The notes under the pieces are model-generated. The model was not told the DNA's origin. It saw only the letters and a list, made by a program, of their open reading frames with translations, and did no database searches. A stretch of 64,000 nucleotides of DNA from an uncultured Lachnospiraceae bacterium (GTDB taxonomy: Bacteria; Bacillota; Clostridia; Lachnospirales; Lachnospiraceae): assembly GCA_910585465.1 (NCBI GenBank), contig CAJUEW010000014.1, positions 1-64,000 of the forward strand, in the 5' to 3' direction. This document shows positions 52,906-61,700 of the stretch, piece by piece (within the stretch, counting starts at the first letter, position 1; each line of letters opens with the position of its first letter). The position numbers and the translations under genes are program-made.

Positions 52906-54342
52906 CTAAAAATTACAATTTAAGTTCTTTAAAAACTCTTCCATCGGATGCTCTTCTTTTTTCTCTTCTAATCTCTGTTCTATTATACGATCAATATCTT
53001 TTAATGATATGTAATTTCCCAAATTCCAGATTTCTATGTTCATTAAGTAAATAATTTTTTCCAAAGGCACTCCTTTTTGTTCAAGTAAATACCTCCCGAG
53101 AGAGCCACGTATATTGGCTGGTGTCAAAGATTTATAATATTCATCTTTTGGATCGACTTTTGTAAGTTTACTAAACACATCATTAATTACGTCTTCTTGC
53201 ATTGGCTCTTTTCCATTATCTTTGGTACGATAAAAAACATAATCGCCACCTACATTAAGAGCTTTTAATCTTTCCAAAGCTGCTATGAGTTCTTTAGGCA
53301 TACGCATTTCTTTTCCTTCTAATTTCAATTTATCTTTTATGCCCCCATCATTATTCCAATCAAAATTTTCTTTCCATTTTAATAATCGTAATTTTCTCCG
53401 TTCCAGACCAAAAGATAATTCCATTAAGAGCATGGTAACATCTCTTTCCTTATTTTTGCCGGTTCCTAAATACTGTATTGCCTTTTTTAGTTTATCCGGA
53501 TCAATAACATTCCGCCTTTCATTTTGTTTCAATGTTTTAGAAAATCCATCCAGCATTTCTTTTGTACTAATATCAAATAAGCGATTTTTAGACATACAAC
53601 ACATAAAATCCTTAATATAGAAGAATACATTTTTCAAAGTATTCTCACTTTTCAGTTTTGTTTTCTCTCTTATATAGCTATAAAAATCCTGCCTCTCTAT
53701 TCTATCATAAATACTATCTGCCATGTTTTTATAATAGTCATTTTTCATATCTACACAGCAGTATTTAAAAAAACGTTTTAACGCTGACGAGTAAGCTGTC
53801 CAGCTTTTTTCGCTTCCTTTATAATAACAATTTTTATATTCGGCAATATCTTTATAGTAACAGGTATTTGGAGCAATACCCAATATATTGTCATAAGAAA
53901 AAAAATCAAAATAATCCTGATCTGAGTTTATACCATGAACAATCTTTAAAACTGTCTTTTTCGTTTGAAAATTCGCTTTTCCTTTACCGATACCATTGTT
54001 AAATAACCAAATTCCTTTGGGGCTTATTACTATCCCCCATTCCACTGTACTGTCTTTTACTCCTTTTTCCGTATAATCTCTGAACAAACGATTTACGATA
54101 TTTCTTTCATCCACTTCATCAAATGTTATTTTGATTTTCAGCTCATCATTTATGATATATATGTGTTGTTCTTTGCGCCAATCTATTCTCTTGGATGAAG
54201 AACAATCATATTTTAATTTCTTTAGAAAAATTTCTTCAACCACACATTGACGAAATTCCTCTATAGATTTTTCCGTTTCCATGCCTAAAAATCTCTTTGA
54301 CTCTGTCTCTATCCTTTTTAGTGCATCTGATTTTGTTCGCAT
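52906..54342 (-). CDS. Tyrosine-recombinase-like protein with nuclease-like N-terminal region
   Basis: 478 residues from the ATG at 54342, which follows GAAGGA; an ATG 21 bases earlier has no site. The C-terminal 230 residues fit a phage-integrase fold: LLMELSFGLERRKLRLLKW for the first Arg region, then TPANIRGSLGRYLLEQKGVPLEKIIYLMN, and a Tyr in NLGNYISL. The His of the usual PHxLR motif is not seen: it reads PANIR, and the second His box (LGH) reads LMN. The middle region (about 165-270) looks like a SAM-like core-binding domain, and residues 90-130 contain EWGIVISPKGIWLFNNG, as in type I restriction N-terminal domains. It lies next to the subtilase 3' end, the position expected for the element integrase. 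Confidence 0.65.
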   Translation of the reverse strand: MRTKSDALKRIETESKRFLGMETEKSIEEFRQCVVEEIFLKKLKYDCSSSKRIDWRKEQHIYIINDELKIKITFDEVDERNIVNRLFRDYTEKGVKDSTVEWGIVISPKGIWLFNNGIGKGKANFQTKKTVLKIVHGINSDQDYFDFFSYDNILGIAPNTCYYKDIAEYKNCYYKGSEKSWTAYSSALKRFFKYCCVDMKNDYYKNMADSIYDRIERQDFYSYIREKTKLKSENTLKNVFFYIKDFMCCMSKNRLFDISTKEMLDGFSKTLKQNERRNVIDPDKLKKAIQYLGTGKNKERDVTMLLMELSFGLERRKLRLLKWKENFDWNNDGGIKDKLKLEGKEMRMPKELIAALERLKALNVGGDYVFYRTKDNGKEPMQEDVINDVFSKLTKVDPKDEYYKSLTPANIRGSLGRYLLEQKGVPLEKIIYLMNIEIWNLGNYISLKDIDRIIEQRLEEKKEEHPMEEFLKNLNCNF

Positions 54343-54471
54343 ACTGATATCCTTCTTTTCCATGATTTATTAATAGGATACCATATCCAAGAAGGAATTA
54401 AAATACTTAAAATATTATTTTAAATGGTTTTTTCGGATATATAACAATATTAATTCTATGATTTATCGTAT

Positions 54472-54519
54472 AATAAGCACCTTGTTCGACATCTTATATG
54501 CCAAAACAAAGTGCTTATT
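54472..54519. repeat. Inverted repeat at the E1 right end
   Basis: Arms of 15 bases with one mismatch (AATAAGCACCTTGTT / AACAAAGTGCTTATT) lie between the subtilase stop codon and the recombinase start. It may end subtilase transcription or bind the recombinase. Its left arm holds the right-end motif shared with R2 and R3. Confidence 0.6.
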
Positions 54520-54540
54520 CCCCTAAAAATCTACTCCCCT

Positions 54541-54583
54541 CTACCTCGGCAGACTATTTTCAACACACAGCGCCCCATACCCC
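54541..54583 (-). repeat. Junction R4: present 3' end of the subtilase gene
   Basis: Encodes the functional C-terminus GYGALCVENSLPR-stop. The core CGCCCCATACCCC at 54571-54583 matches R1-R3 and marks the likely crossover region. Confidence 0.8.
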
Positions 54584-56229
54584 ACCACCGGATTCGGATA
54601 TTTTTTAAAGGCAGGCAGGGGCTGCGCACCTCTCTGAAGGTACGCCTTCACCTTCTCCCCATACAGAAACGGATCATTTCCATCCGTAATTCCGTACTGC
54701 ATCAGGAGTGCGGCCGCCCCGGTCACGAACGGAGTAGCAAAGGAGGTTCCGGTCTGGCTTACATAACGTCCGTCCGGAGCTGCTGTCTGAATATTTACCC
54801 CCGGCGCAACCAATGTAGGCTTTTGCAATCCCCCTTCTTCTGTCCCCCTGCCGGAAAAATCCGCATAAGCATCCGTCATGGCATTGTAGGCACCCACCGT
54901 AATAACCTGCCGGGCAGTGGACGGTATTGTCAAGGTATTGCTCTCTACCGGACGCAGAAACCTCGTTGCACTGCCGATAGCGGAACGGCTTGGAAACCAC
55001 ATCTGATAGGTACCGTCCACAATATGCTCCGGCACCAGACGAACATTCCAGATACCAGAGTCAATATACTCACCGGACGGAATAAAATCCACATAGATTT
55101 CCTGTTCCACACTGTAAGGCCCTGGTTCTCCATAATAGACCAGAATCTCTGTCCTCCCTGCCTGATAGCGCTGAGTGGACGGGCGTTCATACAAGGGCCC
55201 TATGATTGTTCCGTTTGGATGTACAAGAAAAATACGAAAAGTATCCACATAATTTTTCCAGATCTGAAGACTCAGCGTCGGCTCATAGGATGCCACGACA
55301 AATTCCACATTCTGAATCTCCCCTTCCCGAAGCGTACCCTCTGTGTGTCCCGCTGCAGCTCCTTCGTTGCCGCTTCCCACACAGACAACAGACTTCCACA
55401 GATTGCTTATATCATCTATATAAGTTTCCAGAAGACTTCTTCCTGTATGGGAGCCATAGGTATTTCCAAAGCTGATATTGATGGCAACCGGCATCTGATA
55501 CTCCAGAGCTTTCCTGACTATATAGTCAAGTCCCTGCATCAGCTCTGTAGTTCTGGGAAAGCCGTCCGACCTGGGATTTCCCAGCTTAACAACAATAATT
55601 TCGCTCTCATAGGCAACTCCGTTATTTCCCGCAGCAATTGCCAGTACGCCGGTTCCATGTCCTGTAACATCCCTGCTGATCGGCATTTCCTCCGGTCCGG
55701 ACAAAGCTTCATTCAGCTGCTCCTCAGAAAATTCGGTTCCCAGATGATACCCGGAAGGAGGCTGCCCCTGAACACTCTGATCCCACAGCGCACGAATTCT
55801 GGTCGTTCCGTCCGGTTTTCGGAATTCCGGATGACGGTAGTCTGCTCCGGAATCCAGCACTGCAACCAATGTTCCCCGCCCGGTCAGATTAAGCGGAGGC
55901 CTCTGTACCGGAGTCATGCAGGAGGCCCGTTTTCCGGAGGCTCTGGAAAAGTACAGTCTCTTTGGTTTCTCAATATATTCAATTTCAGGAATTTCTGAAA
56001 GTCTGTCAATTATGGATTCTCTGACCACCAGAATAGCATATTCATTTATCAGCTCCGTCACCTGTATGGCTTCCGATGCAATCTGCTCCAGGCTGCCGGA
56101 ATATTTCACAATTACCTCCCATGTTCTATCCTGAGGATCATATCCAGTCTCCAGGACTATAGATTTCTCCCTCTCCTCTTCTGTTGCATTCAGGGCAAGA
56201 TTTAATTGATTCTCTATTTTCTGATCCAT
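54541..56229 (-). CDS. S8 subtilase (Csp-like), integration target gene
   Basis: A subtilisin-family protease of 562 residues without a signal peptide, related to the Csp germination proteases of clostridia. A prodomain-like start (about 1-105) is followed by the catalytic triad: Asp in AVLDSGADYRHPEF (about 124), His in DVTGHGTGVLAIAAG (about 190) and Ser in QTGTSFATPFVTGAAALL (about 497). A jelly-roll-like insertion lies between His and Ser, typical of Csp-type proteins. All three residues are present, so it should be active, unlike the CspC type. Its last 13 codons occur again at R1-R3 and appear to be exchanged at each integration. ATG at 56229 follows AAGGG. Confidence 0.9.
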   Translation of the reverse strand: MDQKIENQLNLALNATEEEREKSIVLETGYDPQDRTWEVIVKYSGSLEQIASEAIQVTELINEYAILVVRESIIDRLSEIPEIEYIEKPKRLYFSRASGKRASCMTPVQRPPLNLTGRGTLVAVLDSGADYRHPEFRKPDGTTRIRALWDQSVQGQPPSGYHLGTEFSEEQLNEALSGPEEMPISRDVTGHGTGVLAIAAGNNGVAYESEIIVVKLGNPRSDGFPRTTELMQGLDYIVRKALEYQMPVAINISFGNTYGSHTGRSLLETYIDDISNLWKSVVCVGSGNEGAAAGHTEGTLREGEIQNVEFVVASYEPTLSLQIWKNYVDTFRIFLVHPNGTIIGPLYERPSTQRYQAGRTEILVYYGEPGPYSVEQEIYVDFIPSGEYIDSGIWNVRLVPEHIVDGTYQMWFPSRSAIGSATRFLRPVESNTLTIPSTARQVITVGAYNAMTDAYADFSGRGTEEGGLQKPTLVAPGVNIQTAAPDGRYVSQTGTSFATPFVTGAAALLMQYGITDGNDPFLYGEKVKAYLQRGAQPLPAFKKYPNPVVGYGALCVENSLPR

Positions 56230-56290
56230 TTTATAGAAAACCCTTTTCTTTCCAGATTATGTAGTGTTTCCAAAAAAAGAAACGTTTTAA

Positions 56291-56319
56291 TTTACAACAA
56301 GGGTAAATCTATATATAAT
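56291..56319 (+). promoter_or_regulatory. Promoter of the HTH protein gene
   Basis: TTTACA and a perfect TATAAT with a 17-bp spacer, 44 bases upstream of the start codon. Confidence 0.72.
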
Positions 56320-56363
56320 GATTCTAATCAGAATACCACCGAGGAGAAAATATAAATCACATT

Positions 56364-56978
56364 ATGGAACTTTCATTTGGAGAACAAATTAAGATTATTT
56401 TAAAAAGAAAAAATATGACTATAAAGGATCTGGCTGCCTTATACGAAGAACAGACCAACAATAAAATGTCCCGTCAGAATCTGACTCAGAGACTGAAACG
56501 GGACAATTTTCCTGAGCAGGATATGCACATTATTGCCGCTTTGCTGGGGTATCATGTATCCGTTCAACTGACTCCGGCCACAGTACCGCTGCCGGAATTT
56601 GTCCATACAGCTTCTGCAGCTCCCGAACGGCCGGTCACTCCCGTGCAGACTTTGGGCCCTGTTTCTGATACTGTCAGCGCATCATCCCCCCATGAGCCCG
56701 CCTCGTCTTCATCAGCCTCCCCTGGGCCCTCCTCCATGACCTTTCAGATTCCGGATGCTTTCCGCAGGAACAGAACGCAGGGAGAAATAAATCCTTTTAC
56801 GGGAGAAGAATATCTGACCAACACCGTGCGCCGCCATCCGGATATGGACGAGTTCGTCCAGGTATATGATCAGAGCACACACACCTGGTCAGATGTACAG
56901 GAGGATTATTTCTGGGAATTCCAGGAGAGAAAAAAACAGATGATGGGCAAAGACTACCAGGCCCCGATTCTTATTTAA
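56364..56978 (+). CDS. Small HTH protein with Pro/Ser-rich linker, unknown function
   Basis: 204 residues. Residues 1-75 look like an XRE-type helix-turn-helix (FGEQIKIILKRKNMTIKDLAALYEE, SRQNLTQRLKRDNF). A linker of about 70 residues rich in Pro, Ser, Ala and Thr follows. The C-terminus (NPFTGEEYLTNTVRRHPDMDEFVQVYD) is a conserved-looking segment of unknown type. Ribosome site GAGGAG lies unusually far (about 17 bases) from the ATG. Divergent from the subtilase. Confidence 0.7.
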   Translation: MELSFGEQIKIILKRKNMTIKDLAALYEEQTNNKMSRQNLTQRLKRDNFPEQDMHIIAALLGYHVSVQLTPATVPLPEFVHTASAAPERPVTPVQTLGPVSDTVSASSPHEPASSSSASPGPSSMTFQIPDAFRRNRTQGEINPFTGEEYLTNTVRRHPDMDEFVQVYDQSTHTWSDVQEDYFWEFQERKKQMMGKDYQAPILI

Positions 56979-56995
56979 TCAGGAGCCGTAAAGCT

Positions 56996-57060
56996 CTGCC
57001 GCAAAATACGGGTATCTGTTTTAGGATTCCTGCATTTTGCAACGGCAGGCATCTTTTTTA
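56996..57060. terminator. Possible terminator after the HTH protein gene
   Basis: CTGCCGCAAAAT pairs with ATTTTGC-AA-CGGCAG with a small bulge, then a T-tract a few bases later. It would serve the HTH gene on the plus strand and lies beyond the SASP stop on the minus strand. Confidence 0.45.
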
Positions 57061-57261
57061 TTGTCCCTCCTGCCCGCTTTTTTCCAGGGCCTTCCTTCTC
57101 CGGCTGATCATTCCTCCGATTCTTCCGGTCTCTCTGGAAGACAATGCCTTCCATCCTCCTTCCCTCACTTTATCAAGCAGTCCTAATTCCTCCGCGATCT
57201 CATATTTCAGTCTGTCATGAGGCTCCAGCTTTTCAAAATCAAGGTTTTTGTTTTCTTCCAT
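57058..57261 (-). CDS. Small acid-soluble spore protein, alpha/beta type
   Basis: A 67-residue spore DNA-binding protein. The conserved parts are visible: KYEIAEELGLLDKVREGGWKAL and SSRETGRIGGMISRRR, matching the two DNA-binding helices and the GxxGG motif. ATG at 57261 follows AAGGAG. It shows that the organism makes endospores, or descends from one that did. About 215 bases separate it from the next gene; I see nothing else in them. Confidence 0.88.
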   Translation of the reverse strand: MEENKNLDFEKLEPHDRLKYEIAEELGLLDKVREGGWKALSSRETGRIGGMISRRRKALEKSGQEGQ

Positions 57262-57477
57262 ATTTTTACACTCCTTCCTTTTAGATGGAGTATAACCAGA
57301 TTTCTACGCCTTATACCTCATTTCTTCAGAACAATTCTTGACAATCCTAAAGAAAACCGATACACTTTTCCATAAACAAATATTCTGCGGTCAGTAAACA
57401 GCGGGACAGGCCCGCTTGTTTTCTCTGTTGTCTGCAGGCATACATACATATTTACAATAGGCAGAAAAGAGGATTTT

Positions 57478-58680
57478 ATGTACCATACAGTCATAACCTT
57501 AAAAAAGGGAGAGGGCCGCACCGTAAAAGCAGGCGGTATGTGGATTTATGATAATGAAATTGACAGTATTATGGGTTCCTTTCAGAATGGAGACCTGGTA
57601 ACTGTCCGCGACTTTGACGGCTATTTTATGGGATATGGCTTTATTAATATGCACTCTAAGATCCGGGTAAGACTTATGTCCCGCAAAAAGGAACATATTA
57701 TCGATGAGGCTTTTCTGGAACGCAGAATACGAAATGCCTGGGAATACCGCAAAACTACCTGTGATATCGGATGCTGCCGTATCATTTTCGGTGAAGCAGA
57801 CTTTCTTCCGGGCCTGATCGTAGACAAGTTTTCCGACGTATTGGTGGTGGAATCTCTGGCTCTGGGCATTGAACGGCTGAAGCCGCAGATTCTGGATATT
57901 TTAAAGCATGTTCTTGCAGAGGATAGTATAAAAATCCGGGGAATTTATGAACGAAGCGATGCCAAAGTCCGCGAACAGGAGGGTATGGAACGTTTTAAGG
58001 GATTTATCGGAGAACCCTTTGATACCAAAGTGGAAATTGTAGAAAACGGAGTCCGTTATATAGTAGATGTGGAGGATGGTCAGAAAACCGGCTTCTTTCT
58101 GGATCAGAAATACAACCGGCTTGCAGTTCAACGGCTTTGCAGAGAAAAAAGGGTGCTGGACTGTTTCACCCATACAGGTTCCTTTGCACTGAATGCCGCG
58201 GCAGCCGGCGCTTCCAGCGTGCTGGGCATTGACGCTTCCGAATTCGGCTGCAGACAGGCAGAGGAAAATGCCCGTCTCAACGGCATGTCCGATCGGGTAT
58301 CCTTCCGTTGCGCAGATGTATTCGAGCTTCTTCCGGAGCTGGAAAAGCAGGGGGAATCCTATGATATCGTTATCCTGGATCCTCCCGCCTTTACCAAGTC
58401 CCGCAGCTCCGTAAAAAATGCAGTCAAAGGCTATCGTGAAATCAATTTTCGAGGCATGAAGCTTGTAAAGGACGGCGGCTATCTGGCCACCTGCTCCTGT
58501 TCACACTTTATGAATCCTGAGCTGTTCACAAAAACACTCCGGGAGGCTGCCCATAAAGCTCATAAGCGTCTCCGTCAGGTAGAGTTCCGCACCCAGTCCT
58601 GCGATCACCCTATTCTATGGTCTGCAGACCAGTCCTATTATCTGAAATTTTACATCTTTCAGGTATGCGAAGAATTATAG
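57478..58680 (+). CDS. RlmI-like class I SAM-dependent rRNA methyltransferase (PUA domain)
   Basis: Likely methylates 23S rRNA cytosine C5. An N-terminal PUA-like domain (about 1-80; TVKAGGMWIYDNEI), a middle domain with DFLPGLIVDKFSD, and a Rossmann domain with the SAM motif DCFTHTGSFALNAAAAGA, an acidic motif in GIDASEFGCRQAEENARLNG and motif IV DPPAFTKSR. The Cys nucleophile fits CSCSHFM. ATG at 57478 follows AGAGGAT. Length 400 is typical of the YwbD/RlmI group. Confidence 0.9.
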   Translation: MYHTVITLKKGEGRTVKAGGMWIYDNEIDSIMGSFQNGDLVTVRDFDGYFMGYGFINMHSKIRVRLMSRKKEHIIDEAFLERRIRNAWEYRKTTCDIGCCRIIFGEADFLPGLIVDKFSDVLVVESLALGIERLKPQILDILKHVLAEDSIKIRGIYERSDAKVREQEGMERFKGFIGEPFDTKVEIVENGVRYIVDVEDGQKTGFFLDQKYNRLAVQRLCREKRVLDCFTHTGSFALNAAAAGASSVLGIDASEFGCRQAEENARLNGMSDRVSFRCADVFELLPELEKQGESYDIVILDPPAFTKSRSSVKNAVKGYREINFRGMKLVKDGGYLATCSCSHFMNPELFTKTLREAAHKAHKRLRQVEFRTQSCDHPILWSADQSYYLKFYIFQVCEEL

Positions 58681-58710
58681 GAGAAATAAAAGCCGGAAAA
58701 CGGCGTAAAT

Positions 58711-58756
58711 AAAGGCTTTTCGGAATTTTATGAAAATTATCCGGAAAGCCTTTTTT
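58711..58756 (+). terminator. Terminator of methyltransferase gene
   Basis: AAAGGCTTTTCGGA pairs with TCCGGAAAGCCTTT, then TTTTTT on the plus strand. It also lies just beyond the addA 3' end. Confidence 0.85.
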
Positions 58757-58789
58757 GTTGGTTTGACACCATTTTGTTACTTCCTGCAG

Positions 58790-61700
58790 CTACACCGGAA
58801 TCACTCTTCCAAGAGCGAAGGAATAAATCAGCCGCTCCTTTACCTTTTTCCCGGTCATCATCTGAAGCGCTTTCTCATAATATTCCAACTGTGCGCGGTA
58901 TTTTTCTGCCAGCTCCTCCGCCCGCAGCACCCGGTCAGTTTTATAATCCAGAACTACAATCTCATCGTCCTCATAGAAAAACGCATCAATAATTCCCTGA
59001 ATCAGCACTGGTTCCTCCGAAGCAGAGGTATCTACCTCCCTTCCCGGAAGTCCTATGACAAAGGGCTGCTCCCGGAACAGTTCTTCTCTCTCCTTTGCCT
59101 GCTGCATCCTTACGGCAAGTCTGCTCTCTGCAAATCTTAAAAAATCTGACGGACGCACAGCATTTTTCTCCTCCTCTGTCACTTTTCCAAGCTCCACAAG
59201 ACGAAGAAGCTCTTTCTCCACATGCGGCAGATCTGTTATATCTGAAAAGTCCATCCATTCCATAATCGTATGATAGATGGTTCCCCTTGCAGCTCCGCTC
59301 TTTTCCTCCGTCTTCTCAATAAACTGGGGAATCAGAGGAATGATGTCCGACTCCGGATACAGCTCCTCTCCGCTGTCTGACTCTTCCTGCATCCGCAGCT
59401 TTTTAAGCTCCGTGACACTGTATTTCTGCTTCGTCCTCTGTTCCGGATTCCAAGAATACTCCCAGGACAGACAGGTTTTTACCTGATCATACAGTTCATC
59501 ATCCCTGCCCCCAAACCATATGACTTTTTGCATATCATCCCTGGACAAAGCGCTCTTTATCTGTTCCTGCACTGCGTTTTTAACAATTTTCTCCAGGGAC
59601 ATCTGCGCCCGTCTCAGGCTGCTGCCCTGAGCGCTTCTTCCGGAAAGCACCCACTCCAGACAACAGTCCGCACCGGCCAGCTGAAGAAATAAAGGCTTCT
59701 CTTCCCCGTCCGCTCCTGCTTCACCCAGAAACCGTTCCTTTGCCATTCCGGTCAGTATGAGCTTTTCCCTGGCACGGGTCATGGCAACATACAATATCCG
59801 CAGCTCCTCTCCCAGACTGTCCAGAAAATTCTGACGCCGGATAAACTGCTTCAGCAATGTGGGTCTTCGCATCCGGCTCTCCAAATCTACATAATCCAGG
59901 CCGATTCCATACTTATTGTGGAACACAGCCTTATCCCGGCTCTCCTGCCGATTAAAGCTTTTCCCCATACCTGCCGCAAAAACTACCGGAAACTCCAGCC
60001 CCTTACTATGATGAATACTCATAATTCGTACTGCCGCCTGGCCGGCCCCGGAAATATCTGCTTCTCCGAAATCCATCTGATATTTCTGCATCCGTTCTAT
60101 ATACCGGATAAAGTGAAACAATCCGTGATAGCTGATTTTCTCGTAATCCTGAGCCTTCTGAAGCAGCATTTCCACATTGGCAAGGCGCTGTTCTCCGCCC
60201 GGCAGCGCACATACCTCGTCCAGGAATCCGGTTTCTGTCAGAATCTGCCAAAGCAGCTCCTGAATCGATGTACAGGCGGCCCGTTTCCGGTATCGTTCTA
60301 TCTGTCCATAAAATACAGTCAGACGTCTCTTAAGCTCCTCATCAGGGCCGCTTTCCAAATATCTTCTGCATGCTTTCGCATACCCTTCCTCCGGAAATGC
60401 CGCCTTTATCATTGCCAGCTCTTCTGACGTGAATCTTCCCAGCATACTGTGCATAGCTGCCGCCAGAGGTATCTCCTGAGTCGGATTATCCAGCACCTTA
60501 AGGTAAGAAAGAAGTATCTCCACCTCCATAGTCTCAAAATATCCTTCCCTGGACTGGGCGCTTGCCGGAATGCCTTCCTCCTGCAGGACACGCACGAAGG
60601 TCTCGCTCCATCCGGACATCGTCCGAAGCAGAATGACAATATCGCCGGGAGTTATCTTCCGCAGCCTGCCTTTTTCAGACACCTGCTCCATTGCAAGCAT
60701 CCTGCGGATCCGGGCCGCAATCAGATGAGCCTCCGCCTCCTGCTTCGTCCAACTGCATTCCGGACGCAGCTCTTCCCATTCCTCCTGGGAAAGAAGCAGA
60801 AGCTCCGCTTCACATGCCTCATTTTCCGGATAAGAGGCGCCTGCCCTTAATGCCGCTGCTTCATCATAATCAATACCTCCCAGCTCCCGGCGCATAATTC
60901 TTTCAAATATTTCATTGACCGGGCGGAGCACTTCTGGGCGGCTCCTGAAATTTTGATGCAGATCAATACGTATCCCCTCCTGCCCATCCTCATAGAGGCT
61001 GTATTTTTGAAGAAACAGCCCCGGCTCTGCCTGGCGGAACCGGTAAATGCTCTGCTTCACATCCCCGACCATAAACCTGTTGTCCCTGCCTCTGCGTTTT
61101 CCGCAGATGCTGTTCAAAATCGCCTCCTGAACCAGATTACTGTCCTGGTACTCGTCCACCATAATCTCCTCAAAATAATCTGCAAATACCTCCGCAGCCT
61201 CCGACGGGATCAGCTCCCCATCCTCCTCTTTGGTCAGAATACGCAAAGCCAGATGCTCCTGATCGGAAAAATCCAGAATATTCTGCTTCCGCTTCTTTTC
61301 CTCCAGCCGCTCCATAAATTTAAGTGTCAGCTCCACATAAGTCCGGACATTTCCGCCGGTCCTGCGCAGCTGTTCCATAACCTCCTCACCGGAAAGCAAA
61401 AAATACTGCTTTACCAGTGCCTTGCATGCATCCTTTACATCATTCCGAATCTGCATAACCTGGCTGCACAGAGCATCATCCGCTTCTGCCATGGCCTTTG
61501 ACCGGCGGCTGGGAAGTCTCTGCCAGTTTACCTTTGTCACTATTTCTTCAAACTCCTCAATACTTCTGCATTCCATCAGAGATGTCAGAAAATCTTCATC
61601 CGAACTCAGTGCTTCTTCATAAGGAAAAGGACCCGACGGGGAGAGGGCAATCATTTTTGCTCTCCTGATCTGCTTTAGACAGTCTCCGGCTGTTACCTTC

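Larger units (their letters stand above)
48223..54583. mobile_element. Cassette E1 (recombinase, Schlafen/AlbA, primase-helicase) between junctions R3 and R4
   Basis: About 6.35 kb from core to core, the only cassette with a recombinase, which sits next to the subtilase gene at its right end. Its left end is the shared element end. Its cargo (TOTE-type primase-helicase and Schlafen-AlbA protein) fits a defence island. Confidence 0.65.

Noticed and set aside
41911..54583. Classical insertion sequences or transposon
   Set aside because: No DDE transposase, no terminal inverted repeats and no short target duplications were found; the junctions fit site-specific recombination.
54511..55998. Long plus-strand reading frame opposite the subtilase gene
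   Set aside because: It is antisense to the subtilase with all catalytic motifs on the other strand; no start signal or recognisable domain.
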